DNA of 64,000 nt from Antitrichia curtipendula. Taxonomy: Eukaryota > Streptophyta > Bryopsida > Hypnales > Leucodontaceae. The notes beneath the pieces were generated by a model. The model was not told the DNA's origin and made no database searches. It worked only from the letters and a program-made list of their open reading frames with translations. Positions 21,042 through 33,493 of the stretch are shown here, piece by piece. The stretch spans positions 22,726,574-22,790,573 of the forward strand of contig OX579633.1 in assembly GCA_951230915.1 (NCBI GenBank), given 5' to 3'. The translations under genes and the position numbers were made by a program. The stretch's first letter is position 1; each line of letters opens with the position of its first letter.

Positions 21042-23876
21042 ATGAATGTCTTTGGAGAACATGTTGACGATTATGCCTCCGATGAAGGGGACGTGGAGAA
21101 CACGATTGTGCAAGACATTCCCATTCCGGAATGTGTTGGTATTCCGAGACGATTGTGGAGCACTAAGATTGTAATCCTGAAGAATGAAAATGGAGTGGCT
21201 GTAGCTGAGGGCATCTGTCACAGTGTCGATTCCAATCACGTTCTGGGTAGTAATGGTCCTTTAGGAGATTCCCTTGTGGCAATTCACATCTCTAAATCCT
21301 TAAAACGTGACGAGGTTCCAGATGACTGGAGGTACTCACTTCGTGCTTGGCCCATTGACCGGGTCTTTCTGAATGGGGCAAGCCTAAAGGATCATGATGT
21401 TAGAGACGAGTATAATCGTCGACAGGCAGGGCCTACACGGCCATCTTCGTCCACTGCGAGACCATACATAAGTATTGTGAGGAATCCTCCGGCCCCTCAG
21501 TCCTCTTTGAAGGCCAACGATATACTCACTCAAGAATCGATTAATTCTGTATCGAGCAAGGTGTGTTGTCCGAGCAATTGTGTCCAACCTTTTCCTAGAG
21601 AGAAGATTCGAGCTTTGCGTGAACGTATGTACTACAAGACAACGTTCGAGTTCCGTTACCACATGAAGTTGGACGTGCACCGGCAAGTTCACCGTGATGC
21701 TCAGGGCAAGAGGGTGGTCACTCTGGAAGGGATTGATGTTTGTATGGCGGCATATTGCAGGCGTCTCGGAATCCACATTCCATCGTTTTCAAACATATGC
21801 TGCTAGAGGTGATCGAGCTCAACCGCATGGGAATTTGGGGACACAAAGGGCTAGGAAGCATATGCTTCAAGCCGCTGCGACATTGAAGTGCGTACTTGAG
21901 AAATCAGCTGACCATATGCCGCATCGTACGCATACTCTACCTTCTGGGGAGAAGGTGGTTTCTAAGGTTTTGCCAGCCACTTTCACATGGAAAGAGACAC
22001 TTCCAGAGGTGAACGCAGCAAATGCTGTATTTGGGTTGAAAGAGGTCTCCACCTCAAATATCAGCAAAATTCGAAAACTGAACTTCCCTGAGTATTGTGT
22101 GAAGAAGCCGGGAGATAATTTTGCTCTGTGCGTTGATTGTGATAGATTTCATGCTCAGAGGAGAACAGCGCCAATTGGATTACGGCGGAAATGGGATCAT
22201 CTATTGGAAAAACATAATGCTTGTGCTCGGGCTCATCGAGATAATTATTATGCAAACCGGTATAGGTCAAGTGCCTACCCTCACGAATGCTTAACCATCA
22301 AGCATGACAAAATGGATCATGCAAAAACAACATCTCCGGTGTTCTCCCACAAGAGCAAGCAACTTGATGGACTCACGAAGTTGCCGGTATCAGTGACCGG
22401 AATGATTGCTCATGGACACGGTGATGTACGCTATGCGCATTACGGTCTTGATATCTTCCTTCATGACTCGAATTATACGGTGGGGTCATTGGCAAAGCTC
22501 TTGCGAGACCTAGAACTCCCTCCGAAGTATTCTTCTAGGGAATTGTTTGTTGGATCAGGCTCTGCTCCTCTATTTGAAGCGGTGTTGAAGGGAGCTGAAA
22601 TGTGCAAGTTGTCACTTCGCCCTGCACCCGAAGTTCCTATTGCAGCAACTCCTCTTCTTCCAGTTCTAAACGTACAAATGGACAACGCCACAGGTGACAA
22701 CAAAAATTGTTATGTCTTTGCGTTCTGGTCCCTCCTTGTTGCAAAAAAGATCTTTCGGGAGGTGTATGTGAGTTTCATGTTAGTCGGTCACACGCATGAC
22801 GACATCGATGCCTTGTTTGGGAGATGGAGCATGCAGTTGAAGAAAGAAAGTTTTCCAACCATTCCCGCCTTGATGAAGTCCTTCATGGATGTGGATTCTG
22901 TTCCTACAATTCCTCATTTGATTGAGGAGGTACCAGATTTTAAAGCCTTTATAGAAGGCTTTATTTTGGAAGGGGACGAAGCACTTGTTGGCCACACCAA
23001 GGCGCAACAATTCAAGTTCTATTTAAACCCGGCTAGTGTTCCGATTATGAAGTACAAAAGGTATTGTACGGATAGTGACTGGCTTCCAGAAGAAGGGGGT
23101 ATCAAATTGTGGCGAGAAGACTCAGAGGGACGAAGCCTATGGCCTCGTGGGGAGCCAGTGCCTGTTGCCCACCTCCCAATGCGGGGCGTGGATGACATTT
23201 CTAAAGGAATATCCGGATTCATCAAATATTGGGAGGCTTTGTGCAACGAAGATGGGAGTGGCGAGTATAGAAGATGTTCCGAACACTTGGTGTTCTATTG
23301 GCGGGCAGTAAAAGCATGCTTGTTGGAACCTATTGAACCGTTTGAGGCGTTGAAAGATGGCTTCTGGCCTTCCACCCGAGTTGAAGCGATCGTGGAGGAC
23401 GAACTTGATGACAATGGCAAAGTTCGTGAAGACTTTGTTGAGGATGATGTCTTTGTAGGGCAACGTCGTGATCGCCCGTTGCCGTCTTTCCGTGTAGGGC
23501 GTGATGTCGGGAAAGATTTTTTTGTTGCCCTTCGACTGGTTGATGGTGATTTGAAGCCTGTATGGATTGCCAGAGCTTTATCTGATCCTTTCTCTAATCC
23601 GGAACATCCGAATTGTATCCTCATTCAGTACTTTCGGCCTGCGACACGAGGGCACAATGTTCAAGAATTTTACACTGGTTGGGATTCTGCCAAAGGATTG
23701 CGTTGGAAAGTGGACGACAGGACGAGACCCAAGAACCAGTATGGGAAGACACAAATTCTTTGATCACAGCATGGAAGTCCAAGGTCAAAAAGGACACAAT
23801 AGAATGTATCCTTAAAATTCCTGCGGCTCAAATTGATGTCATCAATGGAAGTTTGACTGTATACAATTCCGATTGA
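21042..23876 (+). pseudogene. DUF7869-type transposase-like gene with two frameshifts
   Basis: The start ATG follows an acceptor. The first frame runs to 21806. Its end, VTLEGIDVCMAAYC, passes by a 1- or 2-nt shift at about 21760 into GVSESTFHRFQTYAARGDRA, which is open to 23763. A second 1-nt shift after KGLRWKVDD (about 23712) passes into EPVWEDTNSLITAWKSK..ending NSD with TGA at 23876. Hallmarks are ADHMPHRTHTLPSGEKVV, CLTIKHDKMDHAK, MIAHGHGDVRYAHYG, VQMDNATGDNKN and FMLVGHTHDDIDALFGRWS. The conserved Asp residues in HDKMDH, QMDN and HDDID suggest an RNase-H-fold DDE-type nuclease. That is inference from motif layout; the family is usually annotated only as a DUF. About 900 codons, nearly complete. 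Confidence 0.75.
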
Positions 23877-24239
23877 CCAAGTACGGGATTTTATGAAGAG
23901 GCTTAATAGTATTTGGAGCTAAGATTTATAGTTTGTGTACATGATAATGGCATTGCATAGCCATAGACAATTTTATATTATTCTATAGCGCGTATATAGA
24001 GTAGATGGTGTGAATTATATTGTGATTGGATTTTATTGATTTGTATTGGAACTACTTCTATATTTTTGGTGTAGTCTCTTGCAGAGCAAGTGCAGTTAAT
24101 ATTAATAATACATAATATATTTATGATTATATTATATTTGTGATATTTTCTATGTTGGCATCATTTAATTATTTATTCACTTTCAGTATAATTCACTGTA
24201 TTTTAAAAACACAATGCGAGTTCAAAAAATTTGGTAGTG

Positions 24240-24475
24240 GGTAAGACCACTTTTTGTTTTTTGAATGTGTAAAGCACTTGTCACAATTTCAGATAGGAGG
24301 CCAGTTGGTTGTTATAACTTTCCTGACTTCAAAGTTCACTGAGCCACACCAAGCCATGTATATCTCATAGCCGCTCGAACGAATTCAATGGGAATCGAAC
24401 TCGGACCACCTGAGTAAGATACATAGCCTCTTACAACCAACCGTTCAGCTCATGACTTGGTGTTCAGTAAGGACC
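24240..24475 (-). mobile_element. Probable tRNA-derived SINE
   Basis: On the minus strand an A-box-like GAGCTGAACGGTTGG (24437-24451) is followed about 35 nt later by a B-box GAGTTCGATTCCC (24390-24402), the internal RNA polymerase III promoter spacing of tRNA genes. The flanks do not fold as a complete tRNA, since there is no matching acceptor stem, so a SINE head is more likely than a tRNA gene. The 3' tail and target duplication are unclear. Confidence 0.55.
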
Positions 24476-24667
24476 ATTCATCGCATTAATATGGGAAACG
24501 GCTACTACCACCCTAATCAATAATGTATGCAAGACACCCAAATTACATGCAACTGTCATTTTAATGGAAATCATAACTAACAATTGGAAAACTAAGCTCC
24601 CACAACTTCAATGTATCAAAATTTTAATTCAAATTTTGGAGCACAAAAATGGACAATATTATTTTGG

Positions 24668-24702
24668 GAGGTTGGAAAACTCCCAAAATAATGAATATGA
24701 TG
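24668..24702 (+). repeat. Shared downstream motif, copy b
   Basis: It reads TTGGAAAACTCCCAAAATAA and then TGAATATGATGTTA, nearly identical to 55396-55430 and to the minus strand of 408-445. Here it also forms a hairpin with ATTTTGGGAG just upstream (24660-24670). It lies about 0.8 kb after the end of the DUF7869-type gene. Confidence 0.6.
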
Positions 24703-27700
24703 TTACTTTGAAGATGGAAGCATTGACTACATGTTTATTGTGCTTTGATTGAAGTAGTGTGGTAGGGTGTTCAAAGCGGTGATTGCGGGACTACAAAGAG
24801 TAAATTATAGTCTCTCATTAAATTGTTGTTTTTATTTTTGTGGAATTGAAAATTTTAATGTAATTAGGGTTTTTTGCAAGAAGAAAAGAGTTGAGGAGGA
24901 AGTAAGTAAGTTCAGAGATTGAGTATTTCAATGTAGGGAATTGAAAATGATTTTTGTCCAATGGCTACATACCACTTGTACAAAATCATTCCATAGCTAC
25001 CTTACTATTAAGCTTATACATAGTTTTACACTATCACCTCAAAAGAGGCAATACCTGTACAATGTCTTATATCCCTTGATGACTATTCCTTGAAAAGATA
25101 CAAGCAAATCTTGTTCTAGAAACTTACTCCCTCCCCCCTTTAGAAAAATCCAAAGCCATTGATGTGTTTAAAAAAAATTCAAGTCCCCCTTCCCATGCCA
25201 TCGATCTGAATTGCACAAAAAATAAAATAAAATGAGATGTGAGTATTGAAGGAGGCCAAACGGAAGAAAGAAGGTGGCAATTCATAATGTGAAATGTCAA
25301 TGGTAGACTGGCTCATTCCGCTTGTTGGCAAATTAATTGTCTTGAGAAGAGGCTTCCTTCCCAATCTTTTGACTTCCTCGAGTGATCTTCCCCATATAAG
25401 CATTATTGGAGATGTTATCTCTCTTTGCAAGAAATATTTGAAATTTCTATTTTTGGATGCCATTTAATGCAACATATTGAGTCCTATGATCTATTGTTTT
25501 TCTTATTATGCAACACAACTAAGCTCTCTATAGAAGGAAACAAAGCAAAATACATAAATTGGGCCAAAGATAAAACAAAGTGCTTCAAAGGTTCTTGTAA
25601 CTAAAGTCTTCCATTGTAATTTGCTTCTATAGGAGTCAATTGCTTGCTATTTTGTATTCTACTTGAAATTCAATCATTTTGACATCATTTTCAAAGATAG
25701 TCAACTGGCTTGATGCATGTAAAGGAGGACTCTGCGATGCAATGTTTGATTAGTCAATGTGCACTAGTGCGTATAGTGTGTGGAGGTGAATTGAAAGAGT
25801 TAGGGTTTGGCAATTTGTATCTTGATTTGTGAGGGTATTGTAGTGCTGATGCTTTGGATTGCGATGGAATGAGATGCTTGTGAATGCTCATAAATTTTGA
25901 ATAGGAAATTTATTATTTTGAATGCTCAAGTTTTATTATAGTTATATAATTATTATTTGGAGGTGAATTGGGAGAGCTAGGGTTTGACAATTTGTATCTT
26001 GATTTGTAAGGGTGTTGATGTTTTTGATTGTGGTGGAATGGAATGCTTGTTAATTTTGAATAATGAGTTTAGCATTAAAGGATGTTTGAAATTTCGAATG
26101 CTCAAATTTTAAGATAGATGTATAATTTTTATTTGATGGTCTTTGTCATTTTTGTTGTTATATGATGCTTTCTAATTCACATGTTTCTATATTTTTGGAT
26201 GCTTTTCTCTTCATTTGTGGAAAAATTTATGAGCCGGAAGGAGACAAAGAAGGAGAAGGAGATATGAGATTGAAGAAAAAGTTGTTGAATAGATTAGGGT
26301 TTAGAATTGAACGTAAAAATTTTACATTCAATGGTTGGCTTAAAAACCTTTAAACTCAATTTTTTTCTAAGTTCCAAATTTGTATGGTTTTGTTTTGCAA
26401 TTTCATCAAACACCAAAGGTTCTCATTGGTTTCAAAGTGGCTTCATTCCACCATCAATTGTTATGGCTCCATTTCGGCCTCACTTCATTTCACTAGTTTG
26501 GTCATGGCTTCAATTTTAGTCATGTCTTCAAAGGCACCCTATGGCAAAGTAGATTCTATATGTCAATACAAAAATTTCAAAGGTCATTTCAAAAATCACC
26601 TAAATTGGTTTTGACCTAAAGGTTGTGTTTGGAATTATTAATGACTAAAGGATACATCAAAAGTGGTTACTGTTATTTCATGGGTTTGCACATTAATTTA
26701 ACAGTTATCGCATTGTTACGACGCATTACTGCACAATTTACTACATTGTTATGATGCATCATTAGTTGTAACTAATTATAATTAACAAATAAAAATATCA
26801 ATAATTCAAGACGTAAACTTTAAAAGTAGGAAAATCTACTCATATTTTTTTTTTAAATTTATTTAAGTTTTAGGACATAATATAGGGGGGCTAAAATCTT
26901 AACACACGTAGTTTCTAATGGACACTTTAAGTGACTTCATTGAGTTTTTGACACACAATGCCTATATATATTTACTATCTTTGTGGGAAGAAAAAAGAGT
27001 TTTTATTAGATACTTGGATGAAATATTATATTGCCTCAAAAATGGGGGTAGTTGGAATAGTTGGCACAATTTTGGCATCTACTAAGTATTTTTTATTAAA
27101 ATCGTCATATACTTTTGAAATATTGCATGTATGTAACTAACATAATAATATATAATTATAAAAATATTAATTTTAGTTCTATAATCACACTACAAGAAGA
27201 TTCAAACTTTGTTAACTATGTTGGGGCAATTTTGAAAAAATACATTTTCCTTTAACTTGAAATGCTATAATTTTGAAGCCAAAGATTTTGAAATTTTTAC
27301 TACATATTTCAAATGTTTGGATTCTATATTTTCACCATTTGGATTTCAAAAAAATAAATTCCACAATGCTCAAGAAATCGTCAAAAATGGCCAATATATT
27401 GTCTCGTAACTTAAGCTCCTCATATTGCAGTATGATTTAGAGTAAGTTAGACCCTTATTAGCTTTTAAAATTTTGGATCATTGTAACTCACAAGATATAA
27501 GATAGAACAACTTGTGACCATCTAGATTTGTAATTTGGGTATCTTGTGCAATGTGCTTATTGTTGCTTGTATTTTTTTCAATTAGTTAAGTGGATTAAAA
27601 AACAAGTGGAAATTAGTCCAATAAGAATTAAAACTGATATGAATTTTTAAACATGTTTGGTGCAAAAATATATAACCATTAGTAGGTGGAGGTCATGATC

Positions 27701-27767
27701 ACCTTCAAAAGGTTCAAAACTTGTGATGCACCACCCTATTTGCATTCGATGATTTGAAATCACAAGT
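24703..27767. other. AT-rich intergenic DNA
   Basis: I see no supported gene. Short Gly/Leu- and Lys-rich open frames have no recognisable domain. A duplicated block (GGTGAATTGGGAGAGCTAGG against GGTGAATTGAAAGAGTTAGG, about 25785 and 25960) shows a local repeat of roughly 180 bp. Confidence 0.4.
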
Positions 27768-27771
27768 TTAA

Positions 27772-28694
27772 CCCCTAAAGTTCCAAGGCTTCTTTTCCAT
27801 CAAAAACCACTCAAAACTGCCATTTCTATAGCAAAGAGCCAAAAAAAAGTTTTGAATGTTCTTTTAGCATATCTAACCATAAGATCTTGTACTAGACTAG
27901 TATAAAAATGTGTGGAAGAAATTTTCACAAACTTTGACCGTGTGTATTGTAAGATATTTGCATTTAAAGTCAAGAAAACAAGTATTTTTGCACATTGCTT
28001 AACTACATTTTTTGGCTTTGAACCTTCTTAACTTAAAATTTTTGCTCTACAAATTTTGAATTTTGAATTTTATATGATAAAGAATTGAGTTGAGAGTCTA
28101 GGAAAAAAAATTCAGAAAAGTTCAATTTAGTTTTCACTCGTTAAAAAATTGTTAAGTAGAAGAGGATTTAAGATTGAAGGAAAATCTATAAATTGTTAAT
28201 AGCTTTAAGATGGAAATGAAATACACTAATTTCAATTGTAAGTTTTTTCTAGCACAAGATCTCAACCTTGTGTAATTTTTTTTTTCAAAAAATTATGAAA
28301 ATTGAGGCCAGAAATGAATCCTAGAAGTTATTTTTTCAAGAAGACGCTTTAATTGGCCAAGAAACAAGATTGTCCATAACTTTCACATAACAAATCCAAA
28401 TGGAATGAATCAAAGCTTCCCATGTACAAAAGAATATAATCTATACAAAATAAAAGTTAATTTTTTACTTTTAGTTTTATTGAAGGTTTTTTCTGCATGT
28501 TGAACTAAAAAAAGTTTTTTTTGTGCTATAACTTTTGCTATTGGGCTTCAATTGAAATAAAAGTTAAATTTTTGGAAAGGTAATGTATTTTTCTATCTTC
28601 AAAAGAAATTAAAAAAATCAGAACAAATATTGAGACCACACGAGCCTGCCCAAAATCCATTTTGTCCCTTGAGGAGACAATTGAACTTTAGGGG
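27772..28694. mobile_element. 923-bp TTAA-flanked MITE (piggyBac-like ends)
   Basis: TTAA is at 27768-27771 and 28695-28698. Termini are CCCCTAAAGTTCC and its inverse GAACTTTAGGGG. There is no transposase. The left part aligns, inverted, with the right end of the 33808-34731 element (AAAGTTCC..CTGCCATTT), so they belong to one family. Partial copies are at 15190-15500 and 17960-18690. Confidence 0.75.
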
Positions 28695-28698
28695 TTAA

Positions 28699-31600
28699 CA
28701 TTCTAAAAAAGACTCTTTTATTGGCCAAAGTTGCAACTTATTTTAACAAGCATTTATTCACAACTAAGGGCCTTTTGCCATACTCCATCGGTGGGCAAAG
28801 TTTGTAGAGGGAGCTACAAGTTTCAAATGAGCAATTGCATTGACATGTGGATCTGGTGGATGAAGAAGGATCTAGTAAGAATTCCTCAAGTATTGATTAT
28901 CTCAAGATTAACCAATCTCAACCAATGGGGTTGTCCACCAATTTTAGTAAAACATAAAATCCTCTTTTTCTACTCACACACTCCGGCAAGACGATATGTG
29001 GGATCTTCTTGTCTATTAGTGTTTTTTCCGCCCACTAATGGAGCATGGTAGGAGGCCCTAAGTCCATTTAAACATCATTTACTAAATTACATCTTTATTG
29101 AACTTAAATTGTCTATATGTAGATGTGAACTTAATATCATATTCTAATAATAGCACCCAATTGCTTGCCAAAAAGAAAAACTTACACACTCTAGGAGTAG
29201 GTGATTGATGCAAATGGGAGGGTCTAGGAGATGTTGGAGAATGGTGGCATTGAGTTGTTTTATCTTACTAATGAGTGGTGTAAATCTTCATTTTTGTATA
29301 GAAAACAAATTTTTGTCCAAGAAGGCTCAAAGTTTGTTGTCCCTCTCTTGTTGGGTCAAAAAAAACTTTTTGTTCAACCTTCAAATGCTATAATCTTGCA
29401 ATCCATTATGGTCAAGTGGCATAAACAGTCTACTGTACTATACTTTTGTACAATTGGAATTTTAAAAATCATTGCAATTTTCAATTTTGATCATTGCACC
29501 AAAAGTGGCAATTTCTGACAATTTCTCTTGAAAAACACCCTCCATCCTTTTCGGGTGAACAGTTTCAAAAAAATTTAAAATTAAAGACATATTTAAATTT
29601 TTATAAAATCAAAATCAAAGATTCCTTCTAGATTTCAAATTTTATTTGACAATGTATTGAAATTTTTTGTTCTATAAAAACCTCTATAGTCCCATACCTT
29701 CATTCATTAGCAAAACAAAGAATAATAGAGTCCTAGCCAACTACGGAAAATAGTAACTTTTGAATTAGTTAAATTTTACTTTAAGTACATCTAGTTAATT
29801 TAGTTTTATGGTTATTATAAAGTCATATCATTCTATTGGCCTATAATTTTTTGTAATGTATTTTTTTTAATCTACTCTCCAAACTAATGTTTTTTTAAAG
29901 ATAGAGGAATCTACTGAAAGTACCTAATTATCTATAGCATTTGATAGAAAACTGTATGATTTTCTAGTAAAAAATAGTAAAAGAAATTCTATAATAAACT
30001 TAGTTCTTTGATTTGTACATTCAAAAATTCAACTTTCAACCTATATGTGCTTGACATTCTATTTTTTTTGACAAACAAAGCACTTTAAGGCAAATGTTTT
30101 TGTCATAGTAATCTATCATTCTTCCAAAGTAATATTTAAATCATTCAAAAATAACCTTTATCTTTGACCAATATGAAGACACATTGAGTTAAATAGCATA
30201 ATTGTATAAACACATAAGCAAAAGCCTACTTAAGTTCAAAACAAGATTTTGATTTTAAAGTCTATAACAACATTGATAGCCAAAAAGGTGATTAATTTTT
30301 GGTTTGCAAACAACAAGGGCAAAATCAATATATTAAGTTGTTTTTTGAACTCAATATTTAAAATTATGTAGAAACAAGAATATGGATATGCCTTGCTTAT
30401 TAGAGCATATTTATTATTGATATTGAATTTCTCAATCTCATGTCAAAGCTGTGAAAGCCAAAAAGGTTAGAGGGGGGCAAAATCCCTTCAAAATAAAAAA
30501 CACCATAAATTGCTAATTACAATCTAAGAGCAAAGAGGGAATTGTAAAGTTCCATCTACCATTCCTAATGCTACAAAAGAACGGAGACCATTCCACATAG
30601 AAGGCCCCTTCGATGACAAGTAATGATTATGGGGATCTAAACTATCACATGGATATGATGCCAAATGGCGAGACCATCATACAAAGTAGAAGTCTAGGTG
30701 GAGGTTAGTACTCTATATCTATTGACCGCTTGAATAGCATAGTGCTTACAACAACGGTTGGTCCAAATATGCCAAAATAAAAAATTTCTAAGGATATTCT
30801 AAGGTTGGAAGGTATAAACAAATTTGCTAGTATCGCTTATGCAGCTTACCTCATTCTTGCTGAGGAGTGCATGTTCAAGGTTTTCAAATGTCGATTATGA
30901 CACTGAAATCGCCAGATTGTTAATTCGCCTCTATAACTCTTGAATGTGATTACATTCCTAGAAAAGGTGTGTTTGCATTTCCATAGTGCAAGAGCACATT
31001 GAGCAAAGCTATTAGCAATTTAGGTTAGCATGTTGTACATTTGAAAGAAATGAAGACTTTACAACATTTCCAATCTAAAACGTCAAAATGGATAAAACAT
31101 GGAATTACAACTTTAAAGCGTTGGTAGTAGAAGTGTACTAGGAAGTGTACTTCATAATCACATAGAATGGCACAAAATAATCTAGATTTCTTAGAGAAAA
31201 ATACCCACAAAAGTCTTTATTGCAAGGTAAAGAAAAGTAGTATCCATTTCAATAAAATGTGAAATTTGTTATTGACAAGGCAAATTTGCATGATTTGTTG
31301 AGTTAACCACAAATTTTGCATTGGCCTCTGTTTTCTTACTTAAAATAAAGAATGACCATACACACCTGAAATTTCTTAGCTTGATTCATTTTTTTTGTAT
31401 ATTATGTAAATTTTAAATGTGCTTCCAAATGTTGATATTTTGAAGTTCTAATTTCATTTCAACAAATTTTTATTTTTATTTTTATTTTTTTGAAGGATTG
31501 GAGTAAAGAATCTCTTCATTCATTAATTGAAAGAAGCTATTTGTTAAATCAAAGAAAACCAAAATATCTAGAAAAGCATGTTCTTCCAAAAATGAGGTGA

Positions 31601-31810
31601 CCCAATATTTGTAAGTAATACAATGAAATATCTTCTTATATTATGGGGTTCTTCAACACTCTTTTAGAGACCAATGCTACATATTGAGGTTGGTACACTC
31701 CAAAGGGGCATTTTTTTCAATTGTGCATAGTTGCTATTATTGGATTAGTTAATTTTAAAGTAAATAAATCTTGTTGGTATATAAAAAGAGGTTCCAATGC
31801 ATCCAAAGTA
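28699..31810. other. AT-rich intergenic DNA
   Basis: No gene, RNA gene or clear element is recognised. Open frames here are short and without domain signatures. Composition is uniform and AT-rich, consistent with old decayed transposon DNA. Confidence 0.4.
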
Positions 31811-32101
31811 CATTTGGACACGGTATGCAATAAGGTAGCCTACTCTAAAAGCAACCGTGCTCTTAAAGCAATCCTGACACAAGGATACATTTTGCTTTCT
31901 TCAATGTACCAGTACTGTACATTTCAAGAGGTGATCACTTTTAGTGACTATTGTGTTTCAACTTCAAAATTTTGTAACTAATTCCACAAAGGTTCAAAAC
32001 ATTTGAAATGACTTAGATTAGATGCCAATTCCATTTTTTCTTATAAAAATTAACTAATTTTTTTTTTTCAAGGAGTTTAGTTTCCCCCAAAAGACAATCA
32101 A

Positions 32102-32269
32102 CTCTTAAATGGTCACTTTAAGAACAAACTACCTTAGTTATGAAGGATCAAAGTTTTTTGTCGATGTTCTAAACTCGTTCTTCAACAATAGATACATAAT
32201 ACACTATTCGCAAGATGTACATAGGGTGGTGATCTAAGGTAGTATGCTCTTAAAGCGACCATTTAAGGG
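32102..32269. mobile_element. 168-bp foldback element
   Basis: The arms CTCTTAAATGGTCACTTTAA.. and, inverted, CCCTTAAATGGTCGCTTTAA.. extend about 36 bp to ACTACCTTAG with a few mismatches, around a loop of about 95 bp. No coding sequence. Confidence 0.55.
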
Positions 32270-32565
32270 CTGGTCCGCCTTTTTCACAAGCTTTCGTGGA
32301 CGAAAATAATTTTTGATCATTTTTCAGAGAAAGAAAAATAGATGTGGTACCTAACACAAGTGGTTTTGTATTTTTCTAAGCATTTTTGAATTACTTATGA
32401 ATTTTCAAAGATTCAGGGCATAAGCACCTATTTGTGACCATAGGTCTTCTAAATCTGTCCACTTGCAACTTGTAAAAAGATGTGCAAAAATCAAAGACAA
32501 TGATTGGCTCTTGCAATAGAAAAACAATTTTTTCTCAATGCATTCAATTGCTAAACTGATCCACA

Positions 32566-32854
32566 TTAGGAAAAATTCAGCCCTCCAGAAGGCCGCTAAG
32601 GAATTGATTTACGGGACCCCTTTGGTGCAATTTCAGAATGAATAAAAAAAAAAAAAAAAATTAAATATTTTTTTTTGAAAAAAAAATATTAAAAAAATAT
32701 TAAAAAAATATAAATCTGACGTGGCACTACTAGTGCCACGTCAGCAACCAATTTTTAAATATTAAAAAATAATTTTTTATTTGTTTTTTTTTCCGTAATT
32801 GCACCAGACGAGTGCCAAACTCGCAACCTTCTGGAGGGCTGAAATTTTTCCTAA
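32566..32854. mobile_element. 289-bp MITE with central ACGT palindrome
   Basis: Terminal inverted repeats of 27-28 bp: TTAGGAAAAATTCAGCCCTC.. at 32566-32592 and its inverse at 32827-32854. At the exact middle (32717-32743) is a palindrome with 13-bp arms TGACGTGGCACTA around one base. A/T homopolymer runs fill the space between. The central arms contain ACGTGGC, the core bound by bZIP factors, so copies near genes could add such sites. Confidence 0.8.
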
Positions 32855-33493
32855 AGTTTAAGGATCACCCCATCTCCATTCTTCACTTAAAAATAGGGGT
32901 GGTTTAAAGAAGATGGGCGCTTGTAGTGCACACTACCTTATTGCATACCCAATGTGGTTCAGTTTGGGTGTACCTACCGTAATCTATGTCATGCCCCTTT
33001 TTTCTGTACCTTTGAACCTTCTCTCAAACAAGAAAAGTAGTAAGCTTACCCATGAAGCTTCACAAACCTTCTGTTCTGCACTTCTGCCTGGAATTTTCAG
33101 TGTGCCACGAAGCTTATGAAGATCTCTACTGAATGATGTTGCTGCCACTGATGCTAGCTTGTGTTTTTTTAGTTTTGGTTGCCAAATATTGTTATTTGTT
33201 TATTTTCAATGAGCTTTGAGCATGTTGAACTGGAGGACGTTCAAGGTAACTTATTAGCAGGGCCTCTCTTCTTGCTACAGTAAGCTTACTTGTCGGAATC
33301 GCTACTAACAGTTTGTCTTGCAGGTTTGGGTCTTTAGGTTCTGGATTCAGTTATTATGTCTGTTGTTCAGAGGCATTGTCATCATTTGGCGGCCAAATCC
33401 CCACAGCAAATAGGCGTTGGCGTGGCTAGTTCAACTCCTTGCTCCCCCATCATGACATGGCATCCTAACCGGAAAGCTAAAGGAAAACATCAA

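Larger units (their letters stand above)
31822..32949. repeat. Outer inverted repeat enclosing smaller inverted elements
   Basis: GGTATGCAATAAGGTAG at 31822-31838 is repeated exactly in inverted form at 32933-32949. Inside lie a second inverted repeat (32102-32138 with 32233-32269, about 36 bp, CTTAAATGGTC..ACTACCTTAG) and the 289-bp MITE. It may be one foldback element that received insertions. Confidence 0.5.

Noticed and set aside
24340..24460. Functional tRNA gene
   Set aside because: A- and B-boxes are present but no acceptor stem or anticodon stem can be formed around them.
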